Assembly: GCA_022870745.1 (NCBI GenBank)
Contig: CP085323.1
Span: 3,720,001-3,784,000, forward strand
Direction: 5' to 3'
Length of the DNA stretch: 64,000 bases
From: Silvibacterium acidisoli
GTDB lineage: Bacteria > Acidobacteriota > Terriglobia > Terriglobales > Acidobacteriaceae
In this document: positions 24,244 through 32,939 of the stretch, piece by piece
How positions within the stretch are numbered: the stretch's first letter is position 1
Layout: each line of letters starts with the position of its first letter
Notes under the pieces: generated by a model
What the model was told of the DNA's origin: nothing
What the model saw: only the letters and a program-made list of their open reading frames with translations
Database searches by the model: none
Program-made: the position numbers and the translations under genes

Positions 24244-26679
24244 ATGAAGCAGGACATTACCGTAGAGCTTGCCGGTGGCAAGCAGCTGCATTTTGAAACT
24301 GGCCGGATGGCCAAGCAGGCCTCGGGCGCTGCGCTCGTCACCCAGGGTGAGTCCGTTGTACTCGCCACCGCCGTTGCCTCGCCCGATCCAAAGGAAGGCA
24401 TCGATTTCTTCCCCCTCACCGTCGATTATCGCGAGTATGCCTACGCCGGCGGACGTATCCCCGGTGGCTTCATCAAACGTGAAGGCCGCCCCAGTGAGAA
24501 GGAAATCCTCACCAGCCGCCAGATCGACCGCCCCATCCGTCCGCTCTTCCCTGAGGCCTTCCGCAATGAGACCCAGGTAATCGCGCTGGTCTTTTCGGCC
24601 GATAAGGAAAACGACCCCGACATCGTCGGCATCAACGCTGCGAGCTGCGCGCTGGCACTCTCTGACATTCCCTTCAACGGTCCGGTTGGCGCCGTGCGCG
24701 TGGGTCAGGTGAACGGCGAGTTCATCATCAATCCCACCTACACCGAGCGCCGTGACAGCACCATCAACATCACCGTTGTCGCCACCAAGGACGGCATCGT
24801 GATGATCGAGAGCGGTGCGCAGGAAGTCGAAGAGAGCGTCATCGTCGACGCCATCGAGTTCGGCCACACCGAGATCAAGAAGATCGTTGCTGCGATCGAA
24901 GATCTCGTCAGCCGCTCCGGCAAGACCAAGCGCGTTGTAAACGCTCCCGAGATCGACTCATCCTATTACGAAGCGCTGAAGACCAAGGCCGGCGATCGTC
25001 TGAAGGATGCCCTCGACACGCACAAGCACGAGAAGACCGCCAGCTACGCGCTGGTGAAGCAGATCAAGGACGAGCTGGCTGCCGAGATCCCGGCCGATGA
25101 AGACCAGGCCACTGCGAAGAAGAAGCTCTCGAAGTATTACGAACTGCTCCGCGAAAACATCTTCCGCGAGCAGGTCACCAAGGAGCGCATCCGTCCCGAC
25201 CGCCGCGCCTTCGACCAGATCCGCGCCATCAGCATCGAAACCGGCGTACTGCCCCGCACCCACGGCTCGGCGCTCTTCACGCGCGGCGAGACCCAGGCGC
25301 TCGTCACCGCCACCCTCGGCACTGGCGACGATTCGCAGCGCATCGAGACCTTCGAAGGCGAGCAGAAGAAGCGCTTCATGCTGCACTACAACTTCCCGCC
25401 GTTCTCGGTGGGCGAAGTGGGCCGCATGACCGGCACCGGACGCCGCGAAGTCGGCCACGGCGCACTTGCCGAGCGCGCCATCGCTGCCGTTCTTCCCGCC
25501 GAAGCCGATTCGCCGTACGCTCTGCGCGTCGTCTCCGACATTCTTGAGTCGAATGGTTCGTCGTCGATGGCCTCGGTCTGCGGCGCCAGCCTCGCGCTCA
25601 TGGATGCAGGCATTCCGCTCAAGGCCGCCGTTGCCGGCGTTGCCATGGGCCTCGTGAAGGAAGGCGACGACTACGCCATCCTGACCGACATCGCCGGAGC
25701 CGAAGATCACTACGGCGACATGGACTTCAAGGTAGCCGGAACCCGCAAGGGAATCACCGCGCTGCAGATGGACATCAAGATCCCCGGCATCACCGGCCAG
25801 ATCATGCGTGAAGCCATGGAGCAGGCGCGCCGCGGCCGCCTCTTCCTGCTTGACACCATGGACGAAGCGCTGAGCGGACCCCGTGAGATCAAGTCGAAGT
25901 ACGCACCGCAGATCCGCACCCTGCAGATCCCGACGGACAAGATCCGCGAGCTCATCGGACCCGGCGGCAAGACCATCCGCGGCATCATCGAAGCCACCCA
26001 GGTCAAGATCGATGTCGACGATACCGGCCGCGTAAACGTCGCTTCGAGCGACGCCGACGGACTTGCCAAGGCACTGGCCATGATCAACGATCTGACCGCT
26101 GTGCCGGAAGTCGGCAAGACCTACCTCGGTAAGGTGGTTCGCATCGCCGAGTTCGGCGCCTTCGTCGAAATCTTCCCCGGCACCGACGGCCTGCTCCACG
26201 TGAGCGAGATCGCCGAGCACCGCGTGAAGGACGTGAAGGACGAACTGCGCGAAGGCGATCAGGTCCTGGTCAAGGTTCTGGGCGTCGAGGGCAACCGCAT
26301 CAAGCTCTCCCGCAAGGCCCTGCTCAAGGAACAGCGCCAGAAGCTTGGTCTGCCTGAAGGCGGAGCAGCGGCGGGCGATATCTCCGCCAACGGCGAAGAG
26401 GGTGAAGGCGAACAGCCCCAGCCCCGTCGCGAACGCGCCGAGCGTCAGCCCTCATCGAACGCCAGCACCATCACCATCGAAGGCGGAGACGACTTCGACG
26501 ATGAAGACGGCGAAGAAGGCGACGAGCCCAACTTCAACCGCGCCGAAGGCGCACCCGCAGGCACCGGCGAACGCCGTCCCGGCGGTTCCGGTGGACCCGG
26601 CGGACAGCGCCGCCGTCGTCGCGGCCGCGGACGCGGCCCAGGTCAGGGCGGCGGTGGAAACCGCGGCGGCCAGGCCTAA
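24244..26679 (+). CDS. pnp: Polyribonucleotide nucleotidyltransferase (PNPase)
   Basis: 811 aa. It degrades RNA 3' to 5' with phosphate. Two RNase PH-like domains flank a helical region: the first starts at ITVELAGGKQLHFETG, the second carries the catalytic segment SDILESNGSSSMASVCG and the metal-binding DIAGAEDHYGDMDFK. A KH domain (IRELIGPGGKTIRGI) and an S1 domain (GKVVRIAEFGAFVEIFPG) follow. Beyond about residue 700 a ~110-residue tail, first acidic then Arg/Gly-rich, extends past the usual end. The ATG at 24244 has GAGG upstream and starts exactly at the family N-terminus. A terminator follows. Confidence 0.96.
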   Translation: MKQDITVELAGGKQLHFETGRMAKQASGAALVTQGESVVLATAVASPDPKEGIDFFPLTVDYREYAYAGGRIPGGFIKREGRPSEKEILTSRQIDRPIRPLFPEAFRNETQVIALVFSADKENDPDIVGINAASCALALSDIPFNGPVGAVRVGQVNGEFIINPTYTERRDSTINITVVATKDGIVMIESGAQEVEESVIVDAIEFGHTEIKKIVAAIEDLVSRSGKTKRVVNAPEIDSSYYEALKTKAGDRLKDALDTHKHEKTASYALVKQIKDELAAEIPADEDQATAKKKLSKYYELLRENIFREQVTKERIRPDRRAFDQIRAISIETGVLPRTHGSALFTRGETQALVTATLGTGDDSQRIETFEGEQKKRFMLHYNFPPFSVGEVGRMTGTGRREVGHGALAERAIAAVLPAEADSPYALRVVSDILESNGSSSMASVCGASLALMDAGIPLKAAVAGVAMGLVKEGDDYAILTDIAGAEDHYGDMDFKVAGTRKGITALQMDIKIPGITGQIMREAMEQARRGRLFLLDTMDEALSGPREIKSKYAPQIRTLQIPTDKIRELIGPGGKTIRGIIEATQVKIDVDDTGRVNVASSDADGLAKALAMINDLTAVPEVGKTYLGKVVRIAEFGAFVEIFPGTDGLLHVSEIAEHRVKDVKDELREGDQVLVKVLGVEGNRIKLSRKALLKEQRQKLGLPEGGAAAGDISANGEEGEGEQPQPRRERAERQPSSNASTITIEGGDDFDDEDGEEGDEPNFNRAEGAPAGTGERRPGGSGGPGGQRRRRRGRGRGPGQGGGGNRGGQA

Positions 26680-26696
26680 GCTGGATCGCTAAGTAA

Positions 26697-26728
26697 AAGA
26701 AGGCCGCACCGAAAGGTGCGGCCTTCTT
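26697..26728 (+). terminator. Rho-independent terminator after pnp
   Basis: AAGAAGGCCGCACC pairs with GGTGCGGCCTTCTT over a GAAA tetraloop, followed by GTCTTT. Confidence 0.88.
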
Positions 26729-26748
26729 GTCTTTACCCGCGACGATAT

Positions 26749-26926
26749 CGGGTGCCCCATCCAAGCTCCGCTTGGGTGGGAAAGAGTTACTTCCGGCCAA
26801 AGCGCCGACTTGTAAAAGGGCCGGGTGCCCCATCCATGACCGTCTTTTGGTCATGGGTGGGATAGGACGTTTGAGCAGGCGCAGAACCCACCCATGACGA
26901 TGATGCCGTCATGGATGGGGCACCCT
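26749..26926. repeat. Three copies of a GGGTGCCCCA-type palindromic repeat
   Basis: Copy 1 (26749-26781) has a CAAGC..GCTTG stem, copy 2 (26821-26863) a CATGAC..GTCATG stem, and copy 3 (26885-26926) is inverted with the same CATGAC stem. Each has a GGGTGCCCCAT arm facing a GGTGGG arm. They fill the gap between the converging pnp and permease genes. Related elements occur at 33961, 49071, 54689, 54729, 61327 and 62628-62775. Frames read through them are not genes. Confidence 0.85.
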
Positions 26927-26951
26927 CTGCTGAGGAGAGATCCAACCCGCC

Positions 26952-29639
26952 CTACTCCGTACGAAGCGATTCAACAGGATTCACATTCGCCGCGCGCATG
27001 GAGGGTACGAGACTGGCTACCACCGTGGCCGCTGCCAGCAGCAGGGAAGCTCCGGCAAGCGTGGCCGGATCGCGTGGCTTCAATCCGAAGAGGAGCGCAC
27101 TCGCCGCACTGGCTACAGCGAGAGACAATCCCGCGCCCAGCACCAATCCAACAGCCAGGAGCGCCGCGGCTTTCCTCAGGATCATGCCTGTAATGCTCGA
27201 GCGTTGCGCGCCCAGCGCCATGCGAATGCCGATCTCACTGGAGCGCTCGGCGACTGTGTAAGACATCACTCCGTACAGGCCGGTCACGGCAAGAACCACG
27301 GCGAGCACGCCGAAGAATCCGGAGAGCGTAGCCAGCAGCCGCTCGGCCTGCAGCGATTGCTGGATCTGATCCTGCAATCCATTGAAGTCGAAGCTGATCT
27401 CTGAGCTCACGCCGTTCAAGGTGAGACGCAGCGCCTGCTCCATGCCCTCCATCGGCAACCGGGACCGGATCAGCAACTGCATGGAAGTATCGGGCGGGCC
27501 GTCCTGCGCGAGCGCGAGATAGGCAATTGGTTCGAACGCACCGCGAACGCTATGGTACTTCGTGTCTTTGACCAGACCGACGATCTGGAAATCCTGTTCC
27601 GGGGTTGATGGAGTAGCCTGGCGCCAGAAGCGCGCTCCAGTAGGATTTGCACCCAGCCCCAGCTTCCTGGCGAAGCTTTCGTTGATCACAGCCACGCGGG
27701 GAGACTGGGTGTTGTCATGGTCGTTGAAGTCGCGCCCGGCAAGGATCGAGACTCGCAGCGTTCGAAAGTAGTCAGGGCTGACGGCGCTGAAGTTGGAGTT
27801 GATCCGCTGGGTGGAGTTGCGCCCATCGACCCATACCTCGTTGTTCCAGCCGCTGCCGCCCAGCGGTACAACGTTCGTGTCGGATGCGCTTTCCACGCCG
27901 GGAATGGCGCGAACGCGATCGAGCAGCTGGCGCTGAAATATAGCGCGCCCTTCAACAGGAGTGTGCAGGCGGTTGAGATCCAGCCTGGCAATCAGCACAT
28001 TTTTAGCTTCGAAGCCCGGATTCTCCAGCAACAGGTTGCGCAGGCTCTGCGTGAAGAGCAATGCGCTGAAGAGCAGCACCAGCGAGAGCGCCATCTGCGA
28101 TACCACCAGTGCGCCACGAAAGCCCAGCCGCCCACGGCTCGACGTCATGCTGTGGCTGCCCGCCTTCATTGCCGCGCCCGGAGAGGTACGCGAGGCCCGC
28201 ATCGCCGCTCCCAGCCCGAAGAGCAGGCAGGTGAGGAACGAAACGCCTAGCAGAAAGGCAAAGAGACGCCAGTCCAGTCTGAAGTCGAGAGAGATATCGA
28301 GGTACGCCAGCAGAGCCCGGCTCAACGCCCGGGCCAGCGCCGCGCCGGCCAGAGCTCCTGCAAGCGAGAGCAGCAGGCTCTCCCCGAGTACCAGCCGAAT
28401 CAGCCGCCAGCGCCCCGCACCGATAGCCAGCCGCACCGCCATGTCACGCTCCCGCGCCGTCGTCCGGGCAAGCATCAGGCTGGCGAGATTCGCGCATGTA
28501 ATCAGCAGCACAAGGCCCGCGATGCCGAGCAGAAAACGCAACGGATCGGAATACGTCTGGCGCAGCATGGAGACGCCCGCCGCCGAAGGCTCAGCAGTGA
28601 GCTGCATCTTCAAATAATTCTTCACGCTCTCAGCGGGATAACCAGGCCGCAGCGTAGAAGCAAAGATCGCAGGCGAAGCGGATTTCAGATGCGCTGCGAT
28701 CTGCTGGACAGATGATGCGGGAGCAACCCTGCCGATCACCGAGATCCACCAGTCGGTGCTCGAATTGAGAACGTTTCTCGTCTCCAGGTAAGGCTGCGAG
28801 CAGACGGGCACGGCTACATCGAAGTTGTCACCAACCGCTACGCCGAAAAACTTCTGCGGCGTGATGCCGATCACTTCCACGGATTTGTCATTCAGTTTCA
28901 GCTTCTGGCCCAGCGCCGGGCGGCCGCCGAACTCCCGCTGCCAGAAGCCGTAACTGATGACTGCGCCCGGAAATCCGCAGCCGGGGCGATCGTCCTGCGG
29001 CGTGAAGAGCCGGCCGGCAACAGGCATTACCCCGAGGACGTTGAAGAAATCGCCGCTTACGTAGAGTCCATTCACAAAACGGGCGTCGCCGCCAGAATCG
29101 CGAGAGAAATCAGCTTCCCTCCACGCGGCGATTCCGGAAAAGCCCTCGTGATCTTCGCGCAGCTGCTCCCAGATCAGGTTCGTGACCGCGGGATATCCGC
29201 TCGACATATTTCCTCGTGCGGTGCTCAGGTCCACAACACGCACCTGCGCCAGCTCCTGCGGCTTCTTCACCGGCAACGACTGCAGTAACACCGCATCGAG
29301 AAGCTCGAAGATCGCCGTATTCGCGCCGATGCCCAGCGCAAGTGTTGCGACGACGACGAAGGCAAAGCCCGGGTTCCTGACAAAGATACGCATCGCGCTT
29401 CGCACCTCGTGCCACAGGCTCGCAAGCCCAAGTGCAACATCTTCCGCCGAGACACGCTCGCGCATCACCGTGGGATTACCGAAGCGCCTGCGCGCATCGC
29501 GCTCCGCCTCTTCGCGGCTCATGCCCTGGGCCATGTTGTCATCGACACACATGGCCATGTGTTCAAGCAGCTCCGAGTCAATCTCACGCTCTGTTTGCGA
29601 GCGCCTTCCCAGCGACAGAATTCTCCGCAAGAGTGCCAT
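26952..29639 (-). CDS. ADOP-type ABC transporter permease (MacB/FtsX-like, no ATPase)
   Basis: 895 aa. The N-terminal ~75 residues are the soluble cap of acidobacterial duplicated orphan permeases (EIDSELLEHMAM.., REEAERDARRRFGN). Two FtsX/MacB-type permease units follow, each with a first helix, a periplasmic MacB-PCD domain and three more helices; the GIGANTAIFELLDAVLL block after the first helix is characteristic. The C-terminal unit has VVLAVTGLYGVMSYTVAERS and SEIGIRMALGAQ. No ABC ATPase gene is adjacent, as is typical of this group. A PadR regulator precedes it by 8 bp. GAGGTGA lies before the ATG. Substrate unknown. Confidence 0.9.
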   Translation of the reverse strand: MALLRRILSLGRRSQTEREIDSELLEHMAMCVDDNMAQGMSREEAERDARRRFGNPTVMRERVSAEDVALGLASLWHEVRSAMRIFVRNPGFAFVVVATLALGIGANTAIFELLDAVLLQSLPVKKPQELAQVRVVDLSTARGNMSSGYPAVTNLIWEQLREDHEGFSGIAAWREADFSRDSGGDARFVNGLYVSGDFFNVLGVMPVAGRLFTPQDDRPGCGFPGAVISYGFWQREFGGRPALGQKLKLNDKSVEVIGITPQKFFGVAVGDNFDVAVPVCSQPYLETRNVLNSSTDWWISVIGRVAPASSVQQIAAHLKSASPAIFASTLRPGYPAESVKNYLKMQLTAEPSAAGVSMLRQTYSDPLRFLLGIAGLVLLITCANLASLMLARTTARERDMAVRLAIGAGRWRLIRLVLGESLLLSLAGALAGAALARALSRALLAYLDISLDFRLDWRLFAFLLGVSFLTCLLFGLGAAMRASRTSPGAAMKAGSHSMTSSRGRLGFRGALVVSQMALSLVLLFSALLFTQSLRNLLLENPGFEAKNVLIARLDLNRLHTPVEGRAIFQRQLLDRVRAIPGVESASDTNVVPLGGSGWNNEVWVDGRNSTQRINSNFSAVSPDYFRTLRVSILAGRDFNDHDNTQSPRVAVINESFARKLGLGANPTGARFWRQATPSTPEQDFQIVGLVKDTKYHSVRGAFEPIAYLALAQDGPPDTSMQLLIRSRLPMEGMEQALRLTLNGVSSEISFDFNGLQDQIQQSLQAERLLATLSGFFGVLAVVLAVTGLYGVMSYTVAERSSEIGIRMALGAQRSSITGMILRKAAALLAVGLVLGAGLSLAVASAASALLFGLKPRDPATLAGASLLLAAATVVASLVPSMRAANVNPVESLRTE

Positions 29640-29647
29640 CGTTCACC

Positions 29648-29974
29648 TCAAGCAAAACGCAGAATTGCATCCACACCTTTAACTACCTGGGCCCAGTTCT
29701 TTTCACGGCTGGCGAGCTGCTCCCGGCCGGCGCGCGTCAACGCATACCACTTGGCCTTGCGCCCGTAGTCGGTAATGGCCCAGTTGGCGCGTACCCAACC
29801 GCTCTGTTCCATGCGGTGCAGCGCCGGATAGAGAGAGCCCTCCTCCACGTTGAGAAGCTCGTCGCTGACGCGCCGGATATGCATCAGGATGCCGTACCCG
29901 TGCATGGAATCCAGTTGAGAGAGAGTCTTGAGGATCAGAAGATCGAGCGCGCCCTGCAGATCGTTTTTCGCCAT
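29648..29974 (-). CDS. PadR-family transcriptional regulator
   Basis: 108 aa, a stand-alone PadR N-terminal winged helix: GALDLLILKTLSQLDSMHGYG, then EEGSLYPALHRMEQSGWV and GRKAKWYALTRAGREQL. It has a short C-terminal helix for dimerisation. It is the first gene of an operon with the ADOP permease (8-bp gap), an arrangement common in Acidobacteria, so it most likely represses this operon in response to a small ligand. No clear Shine-Dalgarno precedes the ATG. The upstream 270 bp hold the promoter and the divergent FecR-domain gene. Confidence 0.92.
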   Translation of the reverse strand: MAKNDLQGALDLLILKTLSQLDSMHGYGILMHIRRVSDELLNVEEGSLYPALHRMEQSGWVRANWAITDYGRKAKWYALTRAGREQLASREKNWAQVVKGVDAILRFA

Positions 29975-30248
29975 AAGTCAATTCTGCCCTAGACAGCGAG
30001 GGTAAGAAGGAGCGTAGCTTCGGCCTGCCCTAGATGTCAAGGGAAGATGCGTTGGCGCATGAGGGGAAGGATGTTTCTCCCTATCGTGCATTGGAGCCAG
30101 CTTCGGCATCGGGCGAATGCCCAGGGCGTGCTTTCAATGTCATCCGATTGTCATTCCTGCCGCTGCATGCCGCTTTTCGCCGGGACAGCGTCTCCGCGCA
30201 TGGTGTCCTTTTGGACCCTGATGCATCTAAAAGTGTGAGGTTCAAATC

Positions 30249-31187
30249 ATGCCAAGGCTACAAGTTCACCTGTTGGTCGCCCTGGCGACGCTGTCTGTGT
30301 CAGCTTTCGGGCAAAGCACAAATCAGGCCCGCCCAGGGACTCTCAATTACGTAGAAGGTACCGCCGCGATTGGCAGGCACGTTCTCTCTTCCCGCTCTGT
30401 TGGTTCGGCCGAGTTGCAGCCGGGCCAGACACTGACAACCCAGAATGGAAAAGCAGAGATTCTGCTGACTCCGGGTGTTTTCCTTCGCGTGGGGGACAAC
30501 AGTTCGGTCAAAATGATCGCCCCGGATCTTACCCATACAGAAGTGGATCTGCTGCACGGTCAGGCCCTGATTGAAGTTGACCAGATCTATCGGCAAAACG
30601 ATCTGCTCGTCGACCAGAACGGAGGGCAGACTGAGCTTCTGAAGGTTGGGCTTTACGGATTCAATGCAGATACGAACAGTGTTCGCGTGTTCGATGGAAA
30701 GGCTGCGTTCTATCCGGGAGATACCTATCAGCCAAATCAGAAGCCGGTTCTCGTGAAGGGCAGCCGTGAGCTGGCCGTGAATGGCGAGCTCGCGAAGCCG
30801 CAGGACTTCGACAAGAATAAGGTTCACGACGATCTCTATAACTGGAGCAGCCTTCGTTCGCAATATCTGGGACAGGCCAACCTCGATCTCGCGATGTCGT
30901 ATGCGGGGTCGCCGGGCTTCTATCCGGGATGGTTCTGGAATGCCGGGCTGTACGGTTACACATGGCTGCCAGGTGATGGTCTCTTCTGGAGTCCATTCGG
31001 ATTCGGTTTCTACTCCCCGTATTACATCTACGGCGGCGGTTATATCTATGGCCGTGGACACTACGGTGGCGGTTACGGCGGGCACTACGGCGGCTACGGC
31101 CACGCTCCAATAATCAGGCCGGGCGGTGGCGGCATGGGCGGCGGATTTGCCCACGGCGGCGGCGGTGGTGGCGGCGTACACCGCTAA
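30249..31187 (+). CDS. Secreted FecR-domain protein with Tyr/Gly-rich tail
   Basis: 312 aa. The signal peptide is residues ~1-21 (LVALATLSVSAFGQ). A FecR domain (about 30-150) is recognisable from VEGTAAIG, LTTQNGKAEILLTPGVFLRVG and the VDLLHGQALIEV strand. The last ~90 residues are Tyr/Trp/Gly-rich, first with WNAGLYGYTWLPGDGLFW, like YXWGXW repeats, then poly-Gly. There is no sigma factor or TonB receptor next to it, so it is probably not a FecR-type anti-sigma regulator but a surface protein using the same fold. GAGG lies 9 nt before the ATG. A terminator follows. Confidence 0.82.
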   Translation: MPRLQVHLLVALATLSVSAFGQSTNQARPGTLNYVEGTAAIGRHVLSSRSVGSAELQPGQTLTTQNGKAEILLTPGVFLRVGDNSSVKMIAPDLTHTEVDLLHGQALIEVDQIYRQNDLLVDQNGGQTELLKVGLYGFNADTNSVRVFDGKAAFYPGDTYQPNQKPVLVKGSRELAVNGELAKPQDFDKNKVHDDLYNWSSLRSQYLGQANLDLAMSYAGSPGFYPGWFWNAGLYGYTWLPGDGLFWSPFGFGFYSPYYIYGGGYIYGRGHYGGGYGGHYGGYGHAPIIRPGGGGMGGGFAHGGGGGGGVHR

Positions 31188-31199
31188 ACGAACCCCGGG

Positions 31200-31238
31200 A
31201 AGCCCACCCAGACAGTTTTCGTCATGGGTGGGCTTTTT
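31200..31238 (+). terminator. Terminator after FecR-domain gene
   Basis: AAGCCCACCCA pairs with TGGGTGGGCTT, followed by TTT. Its core (CCCACCCA..CATGGGTGGG) resembles the dispersed palindromes, which suggests one such element was taken over as a terminator. Confidence 0.8.
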
Positions 31239-31724
31239 CGCGCTGCAACTATCTGCAGGTCCGGTCTCTATAGAGCCGCATGGAGCTGCGCTCTCACTCT
31301 GAGACACTGAACCAGAGGCGGAAAGCCTCGACTGCTTCGATAATCGCGAACACTACAAGCATAATCTTCAGCACGAGTGAGTTCCGGCTGATCCAATCTC
31401 TGATGTTTGTCACGCTGCTCCCTTCGGCGATAGTTTCGTTCTGCCAACGAGACAACAGCATCCTGGCTTCCATCTTTCCGGCTTCAGGATTAGAGAAATT
31501 TCAGATCGAACAGCGTTGCCGGCTCCGCATTTAGAAACAGCCACGCCACACGAGCAGCACTATCTTGCGGGAATCGTGCCGAATACGTGCGCGGCGAATC
31601 CATATTGCTCCCAAATTCACAGTGATCCAACACATTCCTGCACCAAAGCTGCATCCCCGAGACTCTAAAGGTCAAAACGATCTCAAGCTGACTGGTTCAG
31701 ATTTTTACGGAGTCTTTTATAGGA
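31239..31724. other. Intergenic stretch with one small minus-strand ORF
   Basis: About 485 bp. Apart from the small ORF at 31294-31473 and the ribosome-binding region of the next gene (ACGGAGT at about 31707), I see nothing I can name. Base composition is closer to 50% GC than the neighbours. A plus-strand frame of 84 codons over the same stretch has no family resemblance and a poor start context. Confidence 0.5.
31294..31473 (-). CDS. Possible small single-helix membrane protein, 59 aa
   Basis: From ATG 31473 a 59-codon frame ends in TGA. The product has a polar, charged N-terminus and a C-terminal hydrophobic helix (SLVLKIMLVVFAIIEAVEAF) followed by RLWFSVSE. That is the layout of a small single-pass protein. 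A shorter version could start at a GTG for TNIRDW, which has AAGGGAG four bases before it. Downstream on the minus strand lies the FecR-gene terminator, which could end this transcript too. I do not recognise a family. Confidence 0.35.
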   Translation of the reverse strand: MEARMLLSRWQNETIAEGSSVTNIRDWISRNSLVLKIMLVVFAIIEAVEAFRLWFSVSE

Positions 31725-32759
31725 ATGCGTTTTTCATCAGTTATTCATGCGCTGATCCTGGGAATGCTGTGCGCCTGCGCTTCTACGACGTACGCGCAGC
31801 AGCCGGCCGTTTCTGCAGAGTTGGCCTTGTCGCCGGCACCCCAGCCAGCGACGATTGTCGGCACGGTAACCGATGTGACTGGCCAGGTGGTGCCTAATGC
31901 GTCCGTCACTGTCGACAATGCCAAGGGAGACGAGCACCACGCGCTGACAGCCGATGATAACGGCTTCTTTTCCGGAAGCGGCCTGCATCCGGGTGTGGTC
32001 TATCACATCACCGTCACTGCCCCAGGCTTCGCTGCATGGAGCTCGAAGGATATTACGCTGACGCCCGGTCAGTATCTCGAAGTAACGGGTATCAAGCTGA
32101 ATATCGCCGTAGCTGTCACATCAGTACAGGCGACCCTTGATACCGAAGAGATCGCAGCGCAGCAGGTTCGCATCGAAGAGCAGCAGAAGGTTCTGGGCTT
32201 TGTCCCTAACTTCTACACGACTTACGAAAAGAACCCCGCGCCGCTCACGGCAAAGCTCAAGTTCCAGATCGCCATGCATACGGAGTTCAATCCCATCACC
32301 TTCCTCGGCGCAGGCTTCATCTCCGCAGTCGATCAGGCCGGCAGTGGTTCACCGCACTATCAGCAGGGATGGGCTGGCTACGGGCAGCGCTACGGCGCCA
32401 ACTACGCGAACGGCTTCACCGACATTCTCTTCGGCGGCGCAGTGCTGCCCTCGCTGCTGCACCAGGACCCACGTTATTACTACCAGGGAGAAGGCTCGAC
32501 CAAATCGCGTCTGGAGCATGCACTTACCAGCGCCTTCATCTGCCATGGAGACAACGGCAAACTACAGCCGAATTATTCCAGCATCGGCGGCTTTCTGATC
32601 TCCGGCGCGCTGGCTGAGACTTACTATCCGGATCGCGACCGAGGCGCAGGCCTTATCGGATCCACGTTTGGCATCAACCTCGCAGCGAATATGGCGAACG
32701 GCGTCATTCAGGAATTCATCCTGCGCAAACTTACTCCTTCAGCGAAGCATCGGCCGTAA
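31725..32759 (+). CDS. Secreted carboxypeptidase-regulatory-like domain protein
   Basis: 344 aa. A signal peptide ending in TTYAQQ is followed by a carboxypeptidase-like regulatory (CarboxypepD_reg) beta-sandwich at about 43-125: IVGTVTDVTGQVVPNASVTV, then DDNGFFSGSGLHPGVVYHITV. The remaining ~190 residues form a region common in acidobacterial exported proteins (LGFVPNFYTTYEKNP, then HQDPRYYYQGEGS) with Gly/Ala-rich hydrophobic stretches, possibly membrane-embedded strands. In TonB-dependent receptors of this phylum the same N-terminal domain precedes a barrel; here no plug or full barrel is present. Function unknown. A hairpin follows the stop. Confidence 0.75.
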   Translation: MRFSSVIHALILGMLCACASTTYAQQPAVSAELALSPAPQPATIVGTVTDVTGQVVPNASVTVDNAKGDEHHALTADDNGFFSGSGLHPGVVYHITVTAPGFAAWSSKDITLTPGQYLEVTGIKLNIAVAVTSVQATLDTEEIAAQQVRIEEQQKVLGFVPNFYTTYEKNPAPLTAKLKFQIAMHTEFNPITFLGAGFISAVDQAGSGSPHYQQGWAGYGQRYGANYANGFTDILFGGAVLPSLLHQDPRYYYQGEGSTKSRLEHALTSAFICHGDNGKLQPNYSSIGGFLISGALAETYYPDRDRGAGLIGSTFGINLAANMANGVIQEFILRKLTPSAKHRP

Positions 32760-32765
32760 TTCAGA

Positions 32766-32805
32766 CTGCGCTCCATCCATGACACGCATCACGGATGGAG
32801 CGCAG
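32766..32805 (+). terminator. Hairpin after the carboxypeptidase-regulatory-domain gene
   Basis: CTGCGCTCCATCC pairs with GGATGGAGCGCAG; the inner part has CATGA..TCACG. It starts 7 bp after the stop and lacks a T run. The CATCC..GGATG core again recalls the dispersed palindromes. Confidence 0.6.
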
Positions 32806-32939
32806 CTAATAACATCGATAACATTCTTCGTTGACAGCGTAACTTGCCCGAAGCATAATCATCCCGCCTTACCCCCAAGGCCCGGCCCCGGGCTCGATTA
32901 CACAAAATCCCACATTTGAGCAACGAAAGGACTGCACCC

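Noticed and set aside
26894-27261. Short plus-strand frames reading through the palindromes at the end of pnp
   Set aside because: Their N-terminal part is translated repeat (MDGAP.. type) and the rest is antisense to the permease gene.
30200-30250. GGTTCAAATC before the FecR-domain gene, resembling a tRNA T-arm
   Set aside because: No acceptor, D or anticodon stems can be drawn around it.
30249-31187. FecR-type anti-sigma regulator
   Set aside because: No ECF sigma or TonB receptor nearby, Sec signal peptide at the N-terminus, and a Gly-rich surface-like tail.
31280-31534. 84-codon plus-strand frame
   Set aside because: No family resemblance and weak start; the minus-strand frame in the same stretch has better protein character.
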